Shown in pieces: positions 6,712-16,454 of a stretch of DNA of 64,000 nucleotides; the first letter of the stretch is position 1; each line of letters opens with the position of its first letter. The DNA comes from Bacteroidota bacterium. Lineage in GTDB: Bacteria > Bacteroidota > Bacteroidia > Cytophagales > Cyclobacteriaceae. The stretch covers positions 468,081 to 532,080 of the forward strand of contig JAFDYT010000002.1 in NCBI GenBank assembly GCA_018266055.1. The letters run 5' to 3'. Both the position numbers and the translations under genes were made by a program. Below the pieces are notes generated by a model. It had not been told where the DNA came from. It searched no databases and worked only from the letters and a program-made list of their open reading frames with translations.

Positions 6712-9700
6712 TCACTGCACCTTCACTTTTTCTACGCTTACATTTTGTCCTTTCACGCGGGCGTAGATACTGTGGTCGTACATGGCTTCGCAGCTTACAG
6801 CCGGCAAGTAGAACGAACCCGCGTAGCTTGCGGTGAGCAACACTTTGAATGTCTTACGTTGATTGGCGCCGAGATCGAAATAGGTATAAACACGGTCGTC
6901 GCGAATGTCCTGATATGTCGCTTTGTCGCCGCTCAGTCTATCTTCGGTTCCTTCCAATCGCAGGTTGTTGATCTCCCAACCTGAAGGGAAGATTTGTTTC
7001 AAGGCAAGATTTTTATAAACGGTTCTCAGGCCTGCGTTAGCAATGGAAACCGTCGCTACAAATTCTTTTCCTTGCTCTAAGCTTGAAGGGTCAATCGCAT
7101 TTCCGTCAGTATCGGTGTAATACACTTCCATCGTCAGGTTGTTGCTGGCGCTCTCATCCTGGCCGCGTGCTGGAGTTCCTTCGGTGATCACTCGCACAAA
7201 AAGAATTCCCTTGCTGTCGTTGGTGAGTGAAAGGTTGGCCTTGGCATCACCGGCAAGGTTTACCTGCGCCACAGCGAGTTCGGTGTTGGCCGAAACTTCT
7301 TTGCCGTTGAAGCTGTATTTGAAACGTAAGTCTCCTTTTTGTTCTACGCCGGCAAACGCGCCGACCGCTTTCAAACACCAGGCTGTCGATTGCGTGCTCA
7401 TCCAGTAATTATCGTTGCTGAGCGAAGCCGAAATTTCTTTAAGCAGTTGAAATCCTTTGTCGCGCTCGCCCAGTAGCACCAGTGTTTCGAGAATCACAGC
7501 TTTGTCGCGCGCGTCGGACCCGTACGAGTACGCGAGTTCCTGATAAGGCTTCACGCTGGTAGAAAGATTGGCGATCAATTTCTTGGCGGCTTCAGGTTGT
7601 CCCGCTTTCGCGTAAGCGGCCGCGAGCATCCATCCGGCTACCGGAGGCAAGTCAGCCATTTCGCGCAAGCGGTTCATTGAACTCAGGTCAGGATCGCCCG
7701 ACAGGGCAAGGGTGTACAAGCGATAGGCCTGGTTCAATTCACTGCTGGAGTATTCCTGATTTTTTCTCCAACCCTGCGCTTTTGATTTCTGATATTTTTT
7801 CCAGCGCTTAATCATGTCGCTGGGCACAAAATATCCTTTTGCTTCCGCTTCGTTAAGGAAGTGACCCGCATAGGTTGTTCCCCAGCTGTCGGAGTCTTCG
7901 CCGCCCGGCCAGTACGAGAACCCGCCGTCGCGGTTTACAAAAGATTTCAGTCGCTCAATGGCAGCGCCAACATTTTTTTGTATCGCCGACTTCTCGCCGT
8001 CAGTGAGTTGCTTAATGTTCGACAAATACAATTGCGGAAACACCGACGACGTGGTTTGCTCAATGCAACCGTACGGATATTGAATCAAATATTTCAAACG
8101 CTGGCCAAGGTTTACCGGTGGCAAGCTCGAAACTTCGAGTACAGCCGAGTTGGTTCCTGTTAAACCAACGGGTGTGATAGACGCCGTCCAGTTTTTCCCT
8201 GCTTCCAAAATCGCCTCTTGTACTTTGCTCACCGGCGGATTAGGATTTCTGATTTCAATGTTAATCACGTCGGTAGCTTTATAACTTCCCGAGGCGGCTG
8301 TCACTTCTATTTTAGCAAATCCGGTGGCGCTCTTCACGGACAAATCAAAGTCGGTAGTGATGTCGCCGATGCCCGGGAAATTTACCGTGCGGCTCGCTCC
8401 GTTTTGCAACGACACCGGCCCGCTTACTTTTATCGTGACGGTTGCATTTTTTATGTTTTTCTCATTCGCGAAAAGCGTGATCGGAAGTTTTACATTTTCT
8501 TCCGGGCCAAGCACGCGCGGCAATGTGGCGAGAACCATGAGTGGCTTGCGCACAGGCGTTGCTTTTTCAGTCCGACCATAGGCGCCTTCGTAGCCAGCCA
8601 CCAGCATCGTCTTCACCGAGCCGATGTACTGCGGCATGGTGAATTTGTGTTCGTTGCTGCCGCCGTCGAGTGTGAAGGGGCCGAAATATTTTACTACAGG
8701 CTTAAAGCGATTTGATTTGGAATCGTCTTCTTTGGCCGCGACAGTTCCATCGCCACCGATGGCGAGCAGTCGTTCTATTTTTCCGCCAAAGGCGCCCATC
8801 ACCTGATCGTACAAGTCCCACGTTTTCACACCGAGTGCCTCGCGTGCATAAAAGCGCGTCCACGGGTCTGGTGTTTTGAAATGCGTGAGGTCGAGTAAGC
8901 CTTCATCCACTACGGCGAGTGTGTAGGTCATCCTACGTTTTGACTGCTCGGAAACTTTTATGGTCACCTCCTGCCCTGGTTCAAGTACGTCGGGCATAGA
9001 AAGAATTGGCGTCAAATGTGTTTTGGGATTTTCCACCTGAAGTGGAATCACGCCATACATGCGAATCGGCAAGTCGTTGGCTGTTTGTGCGTGCGGTTGA
9101 AGCAACGTGACATTCACAAACACATTAGGTGTCATCTCGTCGGTGACTTCGAAGTTAAATGTATTGTCACCTTTTTTGGTTTCAAGCCAGAATGTTTCGA
9201 TGACTTTACTTCCGTTTTCAACGCTGATCAGAGCGCGTCCATTGTCGCTGCCTGGAATGGTGAGTGTTGCTTTCTCACCAATGTCATACGCAGGTTTGTC
9301 TGATGAAAATGAAAGCATGGTAGCGCCACTGCCTTCGTTGCGGGCGCGGCCTGCCCAGCCTGGCCAATCGATGTACACAACTTTTGCGGTGCTATGACCT
9401 GATACCGGATCTACGGCTTTAATTAAGAACCGCCCCCACTCCGGATATTTTACTTTAAAGGTCCACACTCCTTTGCCGTTTACGGTGTTGATCTCGCCGG
9501 AGGAAATCGCAGACGCATATTGTCCGGTCATGTAATTCACATCACCTTCGGAAGAGCTATCCCACCACCAGCGCCAATTCAATTTATAAATGCTCATGGC
9601 AATGCCTTCGTGCGAAACGGGATTTCCATTGGCATCTACCGTAACAACTTCCACGCGATGTGTAGTATCGGTCAGCAGCATGCCGCGCGACTTGTCGCCC

Positions 9701-12282
9701 TGCGGGGTACGAATGCCAGTAAACGAAGTGTACGGATAGAATGGGATCGAGAAATTATCAATACTGAAGTTGCCGCTCTCTTCAAATGCTTTGCCGCGGA
9801 ACACGGCGTTGAGCACGCCTGGCGCATCACCGGTGAGTTCCAGGTTTGCATTTACCGTAGCGTGGCCGGTGTCGTCGGTGTAGCCTTCAAAGATGGGTTT
9901 GGATTCGGCTGAGAAATTTTTTGATGGATCTTCAAAAACGAAATCGGGATATCGGGCGAATTTGGTTTCGCCTTTGGTGAGCAGCACTTCAAACTGTGCT
10001 TTCAGGTTTTTTCCCGGCGCACCATGCAGCCAATCGACCTGCAGGCTTCCGCCGATGTTGGTGTTATCGCGGGTAATTTTATCGACGCCAAAATCAAGTT
10101 TGATTTTTAGGCGATTGGGTTTCACCATTTCGATGCGAATCGGCTGCGTAAACTCGGCGCCACCTACTTTTACTTTCCCGGTCCAATATCCGGTTGGAGC
10201 ATCTTCGGCCGTGGCGGTAGCAAATTTGTAAAAACCATTTTCGGCAGTAGACTTCACCAAACGACTGGCCACCTGGCCTTGCGGATTCTGTAATTCAAAA
10301 ACAACAGGATGATTAGGCGGCAGCAATTTCATTTTATCTTCCAAAATAAAGGAGAGATACAGCGAGTCGCCCGGGCGCCACACTCCACGTTCACCGTATA
10401 AAAATCCTTTGATTCCTTGTTTCACCTGCTCGCCACCGACGTCAAAGTTGCTGAGCGAAAGTGATTCGCCGTCCTGCAGTTTGAGGTAGCCTCGCTGTGC
10501 TCCATTTTTGGCAATCAACACAAACGGATTTCGTTTGGTGGCAATCACGCCTTTACCGTCATTGCCGGTAGTAGCTGTGCCGAGGGATTGTTGTTGGTAA
10601 TCAAACAACTCAAGTTGCACGCCCGACAGAGGCTCTGTGGATTTTAAATCATTGGCAACAATAATGGTGTTTCCGTCAGAGCCGCGCTTGGCCAGCAAAC
10701 CGATGTCAGAGGCAATGACGTTACGCGTAATGTTGCGCGAGCTGGTGTAGTAGGCGGCATTGCATGGATTGTCGCGCTCGTTCCAGTTGTAATTTTCATC
10801 GTAATAATAATCTTCATACGAATCCCAATAACTGTTTTCACGCTCACCTTCTTCGTCAAAGTTTTCCGCATTGGCGTCGGCCACTTCGGTAGTATTGTCA
10901 CTTCCCTCACAGGCATACGAAGCGTTGGCTTTGCGGAAGCTGAGGCGAACCTGGTAGATCGCGCCGGGCTCGGCGTTGATCAGCTTGGCCAGGTCGAGCG
11001 TAAAGCGATTCCACTTTGAGATGTCCGTAACGCCGGCATTTTCGAGCGACACCGTTTTTTTAAACACAGGCTTACCTACTCTTCGCAGTTCCTGGCTTCC
11101 ATCCATTTCGTTGACTTGCAAAAACTGCAGGATATTATTTTCAAAAATTTTCACCACTTGCACATTCACCGACTTCAGGTTGACTGCCTCAAAAGGCAAG
11201 ATCAGCCCGTCACTGCTGGGGAGAATATTTCCCTTTCCGGTAAAGCGTACAGCCGGCGCGAGTTGCTCAAAGGCGATGTCGAAGGTTCCGCCAGTAGGCA
11301 TACGGTAGTCGAGCGAATTGCGAATACCTGCCTCGATGGTAATTTGCTTCGCACCTTTCTGACGCACCGGCGGAAACACCATCACCTGATTGTCTTTTAT
11401 TTCAAAATCAAGACTTTCAAGGCCAGCGATTGAAATGAGACCTTCCAGGTTTTGCTTGTCGTTAAGTGGATCAGAAAACTGAATCACCACATGTTGATTG
11501 CTTCCTTGTTCCACATTCACGTTAGTCACTTTAAAATCGCCAAGCGCGGGAATCTCCACATCCTTTTCCTCCACGTGATCGATGTCCAACACTTTTCCAT
11601 TTACCGCAATATGCACAGCGCTGGCCGCTTCTTTGCGCTCTACCTCTTCCACCACAAATGCATGTTGTTTGCCCTCGGTCGTATGCGCCCAGGTAACCTT
11701 CAGCGATTTGCTTTCCTGTTCTGCTGAAAACATTTTCTCTACCTCAGCGCTCTCGGCAAAATCGGCGGTGAAAATATTGCCTTCAATTTTCTGGCGTGTC
11801 AGTTTTGTCTTTTCATAAGGCAGCACGTTGGTCACCAGCAATTCAAAATTCTGTGGCAGTACCTGAAAGGAATATTCCATCGTGGCCAAATCCTTAGGCA
11901 CAGTGGAAATCACTTTCGACAGATAAAAAGAAACTTCATAGACCTGGCCTGACTTTAATCGGCCTGAAGGCCTGAATTCAATCGTACGCCGGTCGAGCCA
12001 CACCGTGGTGCCTTTCACTGACGGACTAAAATCAAAAAGCTTGGTGGAGGTTTCGCCGATGGCAGAAGAATCAACGGCGTCTTTGGTTAAAATAATTCGA
12101 ATTGTTGAACCTGATGTCACTGAATACGCGGTGTAGGAGGAGATGTATTCAACAAAAGCCGGATTGATGGTGGCCGATGGAGTCTTCGCTCCGCGGCCTG
12201 CTGCGAAATAATAAACTGCTCCCGCAATAAGGATGGCAGATAAACCAATTAATGCAGCTTTTTTGGTCAAAAAATTTTTCAT
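6712..12282 (-). CDS. Bacterial alpha-2-macroglobulin with thioester motif
   Basis: This 1856-residue envelope protein belongs to the alpha-2-macroglobulin family, which traps proteases through a bait region and a reactive thioester. It starts with a single hydrophobic anchor (A-A-L-I-G-L-S-A-I-L). A series of MG-type beta domains follows, and then the thioester motif G-C-I-E-Q at residues 1405-1409 (Cys1406). An alpha-helical domain with G-G-E-D and W-C-L-K-A-V motifs comes next, then a C-terminal beta domain. An acidic, Tyr-rich linker lies near residues 460-510. Many bacterial homologues adjoin pbpC; here there is none. It is divergent from the CHAT operon across 163 bases. The family call is firm; the protease target is unknown. 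Confidence 0.95.
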   Translation of the reverse strand: MKNFLTKKAALIGLSAILIAGAVYYFAAGRGAKTPSATINPAFVEYISSYTAYSVTSGSTIRIILTKDAVDSSAIGETSTKLFDFSPSVKGTTVWLDRRTIEFRPSGRLKSGQVYEVSFYLSKVISTVPKDLATMEYSFQVLPQNFELLVTNVLPYEKTKLTRQKIEGNIFTADFAESAEVEKMFSAEQESKSLKVTWAHTTEGKQHAFVVEEVERKEAASAVHIAVNGKVLDIDHVEEKDVEIPALGDFKVTNVNVEQGSNQHVVIQFSDPLNDKQNLEGLISIAGLESLDFEIKDNQVMVFPPVRQKGAKQITIEAGIRNSLDYRMPTGGTFDIAFEQLAPAVRFTGKGNILPSSDGLILPFEAVNLKSVNVQVVKIFENNILQFLQVNEMDGSQELRRVGKPVFKKTVSLENAGVTDISKWNRFTLDLAKLINAEPGAIYQVRLSFRKANASYACEGSDNTTEVADANAENFDEEGERENSYWDSYEDYYYDENYNWNERDNPCNAAYYTSSRNITRNVIASDIGLLAKRGSDGNTIIVANDLKSTEPLSGVQLELFDYQQQSLGTATTGNDGKGVIATKRNPFVLIAKNGAQRGYLKLQDGESLSLSNFDVGGEQVKQGIKGFLYGERGVWRPGDSLYLSFILEDKMKLLPPNHPVVFELQNPQGQVASRLVKSTAENGFYKFATATAEDAPTGYWTGKVKVGGAEFTQPIRIEMVKPNRLKIKLDFGVDKITRDNTNIGGSLQVDWLHGAPGKNLKAQFEVLLTKGETKFARYPDFVFEDPSKNFSAESKPIFEGYTDDTGHATVNANLELTGDAPGVLNAVFRGKAFEESGNFSIDNFSIPFYPYTSFTGIRTPQGDKSRGMLLTDTTHRVEVVTVDANGNPVSHEGIAMSIYKLNWRWWWDSSSEGDVNYMTGQYASAISSGEINTVNGKGVWTFKVKYPEWGRFLIKAVDPVSGHSTAKVVYIDWPGWAGRARNEGSGATMLSFSSDKPAYDIGEKATLTIPGSDNGRALISVENGSKVIETFWLETKKGDNTFNFEVTDEMTPNVFVNVTLLQPHAQTANDLPIRMYGVIPLQVENPKTHLTPILSMPDVLEPGQEVTIKVSEQSKRRMTYTLAVVDEGLLDLTHFKTPDPWTRFYAREALGVKTWDLYDQVMGAFGGKIERLLAIGGDGTVAAKEDDSKSNRFKPVVKYFGPFTLDGGSNEHKFTMPQYIGSVKTMLVAGYEGAYGRTEKATPVRKPLMVLATLPRVLGPEENVKLPITLFANEKNIKNATVTIKVSGPVSLQNGASRTVNFPGIGDITTDFDLSVKSATGFAKIEVTAASGSYKATDVINIEIRNPNPPVSKVQEAILEAGKNWTASITPVGLTGTNSAVLEVSSLPPVNLGQRLKYLIQYPYGCIEQTTSSVFPQLYLSNIKQLTDGEKSAIQKNVGAAIERLKSFVNRDGGFSYWPGGEDSDSWGTTYAGHFLNEAEAKGYFVPSDMIKRWKKYQKSKAQGWRKNQEYSSSELNQAYRLYTLALSGDPDLSSMNRLREMADLPPVAGWMLAAAYAKAGQPEAAKKLIANLSTSVKPYQELAYSYGSDARDKAVILETLVLLGERDKGFQLLKEISASLSNDNYWMSTQSTAWCLKAVGAFAGVEQKGDLRFKYSFNGKEVSANTELAVAQVNLAGDAKANLSLTNDSKGILFVRVITEGTPARGQDESASNNLTMEVYYTDTDGNAIDPSSLEQGKEFVATVSIANAGLRTVYKNLALKQIFPSGWEINNLRLEGTEDRLSGDKATYQDIRDDRVYTYFDLGANQRKTFKVLLTASYAGSFYLPAVSCEAMYDHSIYARVKGQNVSVEKVKVQ

Positions 12283-12419
12283 GATGGCGGTTTTTCGGAT
12301 TGGAAATATCGCGAATAGAAGAGTGAAATACTTGTTTTATTATCGCTTTTTATTGGCCGAATACTTTGATCGTAAAATGGTTTTGTCGTACGTCAAAAAA
12401 TCCCTAGTATAGTCTTTCC

Positions 12420-12445
12420 TAACCACCTGGAAGGTTTAACCACCT
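12420..12445 (+). repeat. Direct repeat before the CHAT gene
   Basis: TAACCACCT occurs at 12420-12428 and again at 12437-12445, directly before the ATG at 12446. A 17-base period would place both copies on roughly the same helix face plus a half turn. It could be a regulator site or chance. The rest of the 163-base divergent region (12283-12445) shows no consensus promoter that I can defend. Confidence 0.4.
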
Positions 12446-15400
12446 ATGAGAAAACTTGTCTTTTTGAAGGTATTCATCCTGTCTTTCTTTTTTGCACACG
12501 GCCAAAGCTGGCGAAGCAGCTACGAGCAGGCCAAAGACCACTACGCCAAAGAAAACTACGAGGAGGCCTTCGCCTCGGCGAGCACCTCGCTCAAACAATA
12601 TCGTGAAGAGAATGGTGCCACCAACGAAAATTACGCCGCTATTCTGCGGCTCCTAGCCAACATCAGTTTTGTGCAGGAGAAGTACTCGGAAGGATTGGAT
12701 TTTGTAAATCAGGAAGTTCAGATCCTGGCCAATAAAAAAGACTCAACCTACGCCGGAGCGCTAACCAACCAGGCACTGTTCAACAAAGCGCTTGGTCACT
12801 ACGAAGCTTCCATTCAATCGCTGCTTGAGTGTCACTCGATTTTGATGAATTATTCGGCCGAAAGCAGCAGGATGATTGAATGCGAAATGAATCTCGGTAT
12901 TGTGTACTACATGCAAAACGATAACGAGAATGCCATTCACTGGCTGTCGCATTCGCTGTTACTGGCAGCGCAGAAAAAAGACTATCCTGACAACAGCATT
13001 GAAGCATTGTACTATTTCGGCGGACTTCAGCTTGAATCCGGTGAGACTGAAAACGCGATCGAAACTTTTTCATTGGCAAAACAACAGTGCGAATCAGCCG
13101 GACTCACCGCCAGCGTGACTTATGCACAGGTATTATCCGGACTTGCCAAAGCCTATAGCCGAAATAAAAACTACACTACTGCAGAAGATACATTTGCGCA
13201 GGCACAAGCCATCTGCGAAAAAGCGGAAGACAAAACCGACAACGATTATTTTGAAATTCTCAACTCGCGCGCGCTCAATCTTCAGTTGATGGGAAAAGCG
13301 GCACAAGCCGGTGAGTTGCTTTCCAAAATTAATGCTTCTGCTTCAGGCCAAGCTTCGCTGGCTTCTTCACTCAGCAACCACGCTGCCATCTATCAGGCCA
13401 ATGGCGACTACGTGAAAGCCGAAGCGCTATATCGCGAAGCACTGGCCAAATACGATCTTCAAAACAAAGCTGCATTGCCTGCGTATGCCGAGACGTTAAA
13501 AAACTTTGCTCTGATGTATTCGGCCCAAGGCAATTACAACGAAGGGCTCGCGAAAATTTCTGAAGCCAAAGACTTGATTCAAAAATTGTATGGTCCCGGT
13601 CATCGAAAATACCTGAACGCACTTACCGTACAAGGAACGATCCTTACGCAAAAGGGAGAGTTGGCCGGAGCAATTGAAACGTACCGAACTATTTTAAGTA
13701 CGATAGCCACCTTGCCGGTAAAGCCGATGTCAGAGCAACTCGCCGCGCTCAACGGGCTCGCTACTACTTACCAGCGAGAAGGAAAATTTTTACGGGCTGA
13801 TTCCATTTATAAGACTTTGGTGCAACGCTACTCGTCGGGCGAATTTCCACAGGACGCGTATTACCTTTCAACACTCAATAATTTTGCGGCAAGCAAACAA
13901 GTGCAGGGACAACTTTTAGCTGCAGTTGACCTTTTGAAAAGACAAGCGACTGTGACGGCCAAGATTTATGGAAGAACGAGCGTTGACTACGCGCATGCGC
14001 TGGATAATCTCGTCATAGTATACCTCAGGCAAGGCGACTTGAGCAACGCCAAACCAGCGATCGACTCAACCTTGCAGATTCTTGAAAATGAATCGAAGAA
14101 AAATTCGGTGGACTATGCCCACAGCCTGATCAACCTCGGCCGGTACTTCGAGCTTACCGGCGAATACACGAAGGCCGAGCCTTACCTCAAAAGTGCCCGC
14201 GATCTCATTCTTACACAGCGCGGGAAAGAAAGTGCCGATAACGCCGAGTCGCTTAACGAACTTGCTCTTCTTTATCAAAAGCTGGGCAACTACCGCGATG
14301 CGTCGGCTTTGTTAAAAGAGTCTAAAGAAATTATAGAAAAGAGCAATGGCAAAATAAATACGGAATATTCCACCGTAGTGCAGAACCTTGCCACACTCTA
14401 TCAACTGGAAGGAAAATACGATCAGGCCGAACCGTTGCTAAAAGAAACGCTTGAGCTCGACAAGAAACTTGTCGGGGAAACTAGTCCGCAGTATGCAATC
14501 GCGCTTCAAAATCTTGCCACATTGTATCAGAAGCTGGGCAATCAAAAAGACGCTCAGGCGATCATGGAGCAGGTGCTGCGCATCACCGGCGCCACGCTCG
14601 GAACTGAGCATCCGTCGTACATCACTACGCTGAGCAACCTTGCAGCGCTTTATCAGGACAAAGGAAATTTCGATCTCGCCGAGTCAACCTGGAAACAGAG
14701 TATTGCATTACGCAAAAAAGTATTGGGTGAAGGTCATCCCGATTATGCCAAATCGCTTTATGGATTGGCCGGTGTCTATCACGCCAAAGGTCAGTTGGAA
14801 GAAGCTAAAAAATATTACGAGCCAGTCATTGCCAGCTTTCAAATGCAGGTGAAAAATTTCTTTTCCACGTTAAGTGAAAAAGAAAAAGGCGCATTCTACG
14901 CCAAGATCAAACCGGTGTTTGAGGCCTACCAGGATTTTTGCGTAGACTATATAGTGCACAACCCGGCGCAGCAAGATGAAACCCTGAAGCAACTGTACGA
15001 CCTGCAACTCGCGACCAAAGCGATTTTGCTGGAAGCGAGCAGCAAAGTCAGAGCGAGGATCCTGGCCAGCAACGACACTGCTGTGATTGGGCAGTTTAAG
15101 AAATGGCTGGCGGTGAAACAGGAAATGGTGCGCTACTACAACTACACTCAGGCTGAACGCGACCAGCAAAACATCAGTCTCTCTGCACTTGAAGCAAAGG
15201 CCAACGACCTGGAAAAAAAGCTGGCTGAGAAGTCAGATGCTTTCCGCAGCCAGGTAGATAAAAATGCCATCACATGGCAACAAGTTCAAAATGCATTGCA
15301 GCCCGGTGAAGCCGCGATTGAAATTTTGCGCGTGAAGAAAAGATTCACGAAAGACTCTGTGTATTATGCGGGTCTGCTGATCAACAAAACAACTGCTAAT

Positions 15401-16426
15401 CCGCAATTGATTTTGTGGCCCACCGGCAATCACCTGGAGAATCGTTGGTTTAAATACCACCGCAACACCATCAAGTTTCAGATGCACGATACGATATCGT
15501 ACAAAAATTTTTGGCTGCCGATTCAAAAGAAATTGTCCGGCGAAAATCTTCTCTACATCAGTTGCGATGGCGTGTTTAACAAAGTGAATTTCAATTCGCT
15601 CTTCAATCCAGCAACGAAACAGTGGATCATCGACAACTACACCATACGCCAACTGAGCAGCACCCGTGAATTGATTGAACAACGTCAAGCTCACATTGAA
15701 AAGCCAACCGCGATGCTCTTTGGGTTTGCCGATTTTAATCTTGGATTGCCAAACGTGCAAAGTAGCACCAAGCGCGGCACCGCGCGCGCCTACGGCTTTG
15801 AGGGCGAAGAAATACCCGTGCTGCCCGCTACAGAAAAAGAGATCACTGGAATTTATCAGGTGCTTCAATCCAAACAATGGAATGTTCAGTTGTTCGAAAA
15901 AGAAAATGCCACCGAAGATCGCATTAAAGAAATTGAAAACCCCGGATTGATTCACATTGCGACGCACGGCTTTTTTCTCAGTGACGTAGATGTCAATGAA
16001 AACGATGAGTTGCTGAGCAATCCATTGTTCCGCTCGGGCGTGTTGCTTGCCGGGGCTGGTGTTGACCGAAGTCTATCGCCACTGAAGGAAGATGGTGTGC
16101 TCACGGCCTACGAAGCCATGAACTTAAACCTTGACCAAACTGAACTGGTGGTTTTATCTGCGTGTGAAACCGGTCTGGGCGAAATCCGAAATGGCGAAGG
16201 AGTGTATGGCTTGCAGCGTTCATTTATTGTGGCTGGCGCACGCACGGTATTGATGAGCCTGTGGCAAGTGGACGACACCGCCACACAGGAATTGATGAAC
16301 AGCTTCTATTCGCTTTGGATCGCAGGCACTGAAAAACACAAGGCCTTTCGCGAAGCTCAATTGAAATTAAAATCGCAGTACGAAGCGCCGTATTATTGGG
16401 GTGCTTTTGTATTAATCGGAAATTAA
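12446..16426 (+). CDS. Exported TPR-repeat protein with C-terminal CHAT (caspase-like) domain
   Basis: This 1326-residue protein starts with a signal peptide ending near A-H-G-Q. Residues about 30-830 are tandem tetratricopeptide repeats; the later ones are kinesin-light-chain type, with A-L-Q-N-L-A-T-L-Y and L-G-E-G-H-P-D-Y-A. A helical linker follows, then a CHAT peptidase domain in roughly the last 330 residues. The catalytic dyad is visible: His1174 in I-A-T-H-G and Cys1240 in L-S-A-C-E-T-G, followed by the conserved G-A-R-T-V-L-M-S-L-W. CHAT proteins are clan CD cysteine peptidases. It is the first gene of a three-gene operon with an OmpA-type protein. Activity and substrate are inferred only. 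Confidence 0.94.
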   Translation: MRKLVFLKVFILSFFFAHGQSWRSSYEQAKDHYAKENYEEAFASASTSLKQYREENGATNENYAAILRLLANISFVQEKYSEGLDFVNQEVQILANKKDSTYAGALTNQALFNKALGHYEASIQSLLECHSILMNYSAESSRMIECEMNLGIVYYMQNDNENAIHWLSHSLLLAAQKKDYPDNSIEALYYFGGLQLESGETENAIETFSLAKQQCESAGLTASVTYAQVLSGLAKAYSRNKNYTTAEDTFAQAQAICEKAEDKTDNDYFEILNSRALNLQLMGKAAQAGELLSKINASASGQASLASSLSNHAAIYQANGDYVKAEALYREALAKYDLQNKAALPAYAETLKNFALMYSAQGNYNEGLAKISEAKDLIQKLYGPGHRKYLNALTVQGTILTQKGELAGAIETYRTILSTIATLPVKPMSEQLAALNGLATTYQREGKFLRADSIYKTLVQRYSSGEFPQDAYYLSTLNNFAASKQVQGQLLAAVDLLKRQATVTAKIYGRTSVDYAHALDNLVIVYLRQGDLSNAKPAIDSTLQILENESKKNSVDYAHSLINLGRYFELTGEYTKAEPYLKSARDLILTQRGKESADNAESLNELALLYQKLGNYRDASALLKESKEIIEKSNGKINTEYSTVVQNLATLYQLEGKYDQAEPLLKETLELDKKLVGETSPQYAIALQNLATLYQKLGNQKDAQAIMEQVLRITGATLGTEHPSYITTLSNLAALYQDKGNFDLAESTWKQSIALRKKVLGEGHPDYAKSLYGLAGVYHAKGQLEEAKKYYEPVIASFQMQVKNFFSTLSEKEKGAFYAKIKPVFEAYQDFCVDYIVHNPAQQDETLKQLYDLQLATKAILLEASSKVRARILASNDTAVIGQFKKWLAVKQEMVRYYNYTQAERDQQNISLSALEAKANDLEKKLAEKSDAFRSQVDKNAITWQQVQNALQPGEAAIEILRVKKRFTKDSVYYAGLLINKTTANPQLILWPTGNHLENRWFKYHRNTIKFQMHDTISYKNFWLPIQKKLSGENLLYISCDGVFNKVNFNSLFNPATKQWIIDNYTIRQLSSTRELIEQRQAHIEKPTAMLFGFADFNLGLPNVQSSTKRGTARAYGFEGEEIPVLPATEKEITGIYQVLQSKQWNVQLFEKENATEDRIKEIENPGLIHIATHGFFLSDVDVNENDELLSNPLFRSGVLLAGAGVDRSLSPLKEDGVLTAYEAMNLNLDQTELVVLSACETGLGEIRNGEGVYGLQRSFIVAGARTVLMSLWQVDDTATQELMNSFYSLWIAGTEKHKAFREAQLKLKSQYEAPYYWGAFVLIGN

Positions 16427-16454
16427 AAGTAAATCTGCATCGTAGAAAAATATT

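Noticed and set aside
8218-8715. Plus-strand frame inside the macroglobulin gene
   Set aside because: It mirrors the codon pattern of the real gene and has no family features.
15233-15967. Antisense open frame opposite the CHAT domain
   Set aside because: Same reason: no recognisable domain and full overlap with the conserved CHAT region.
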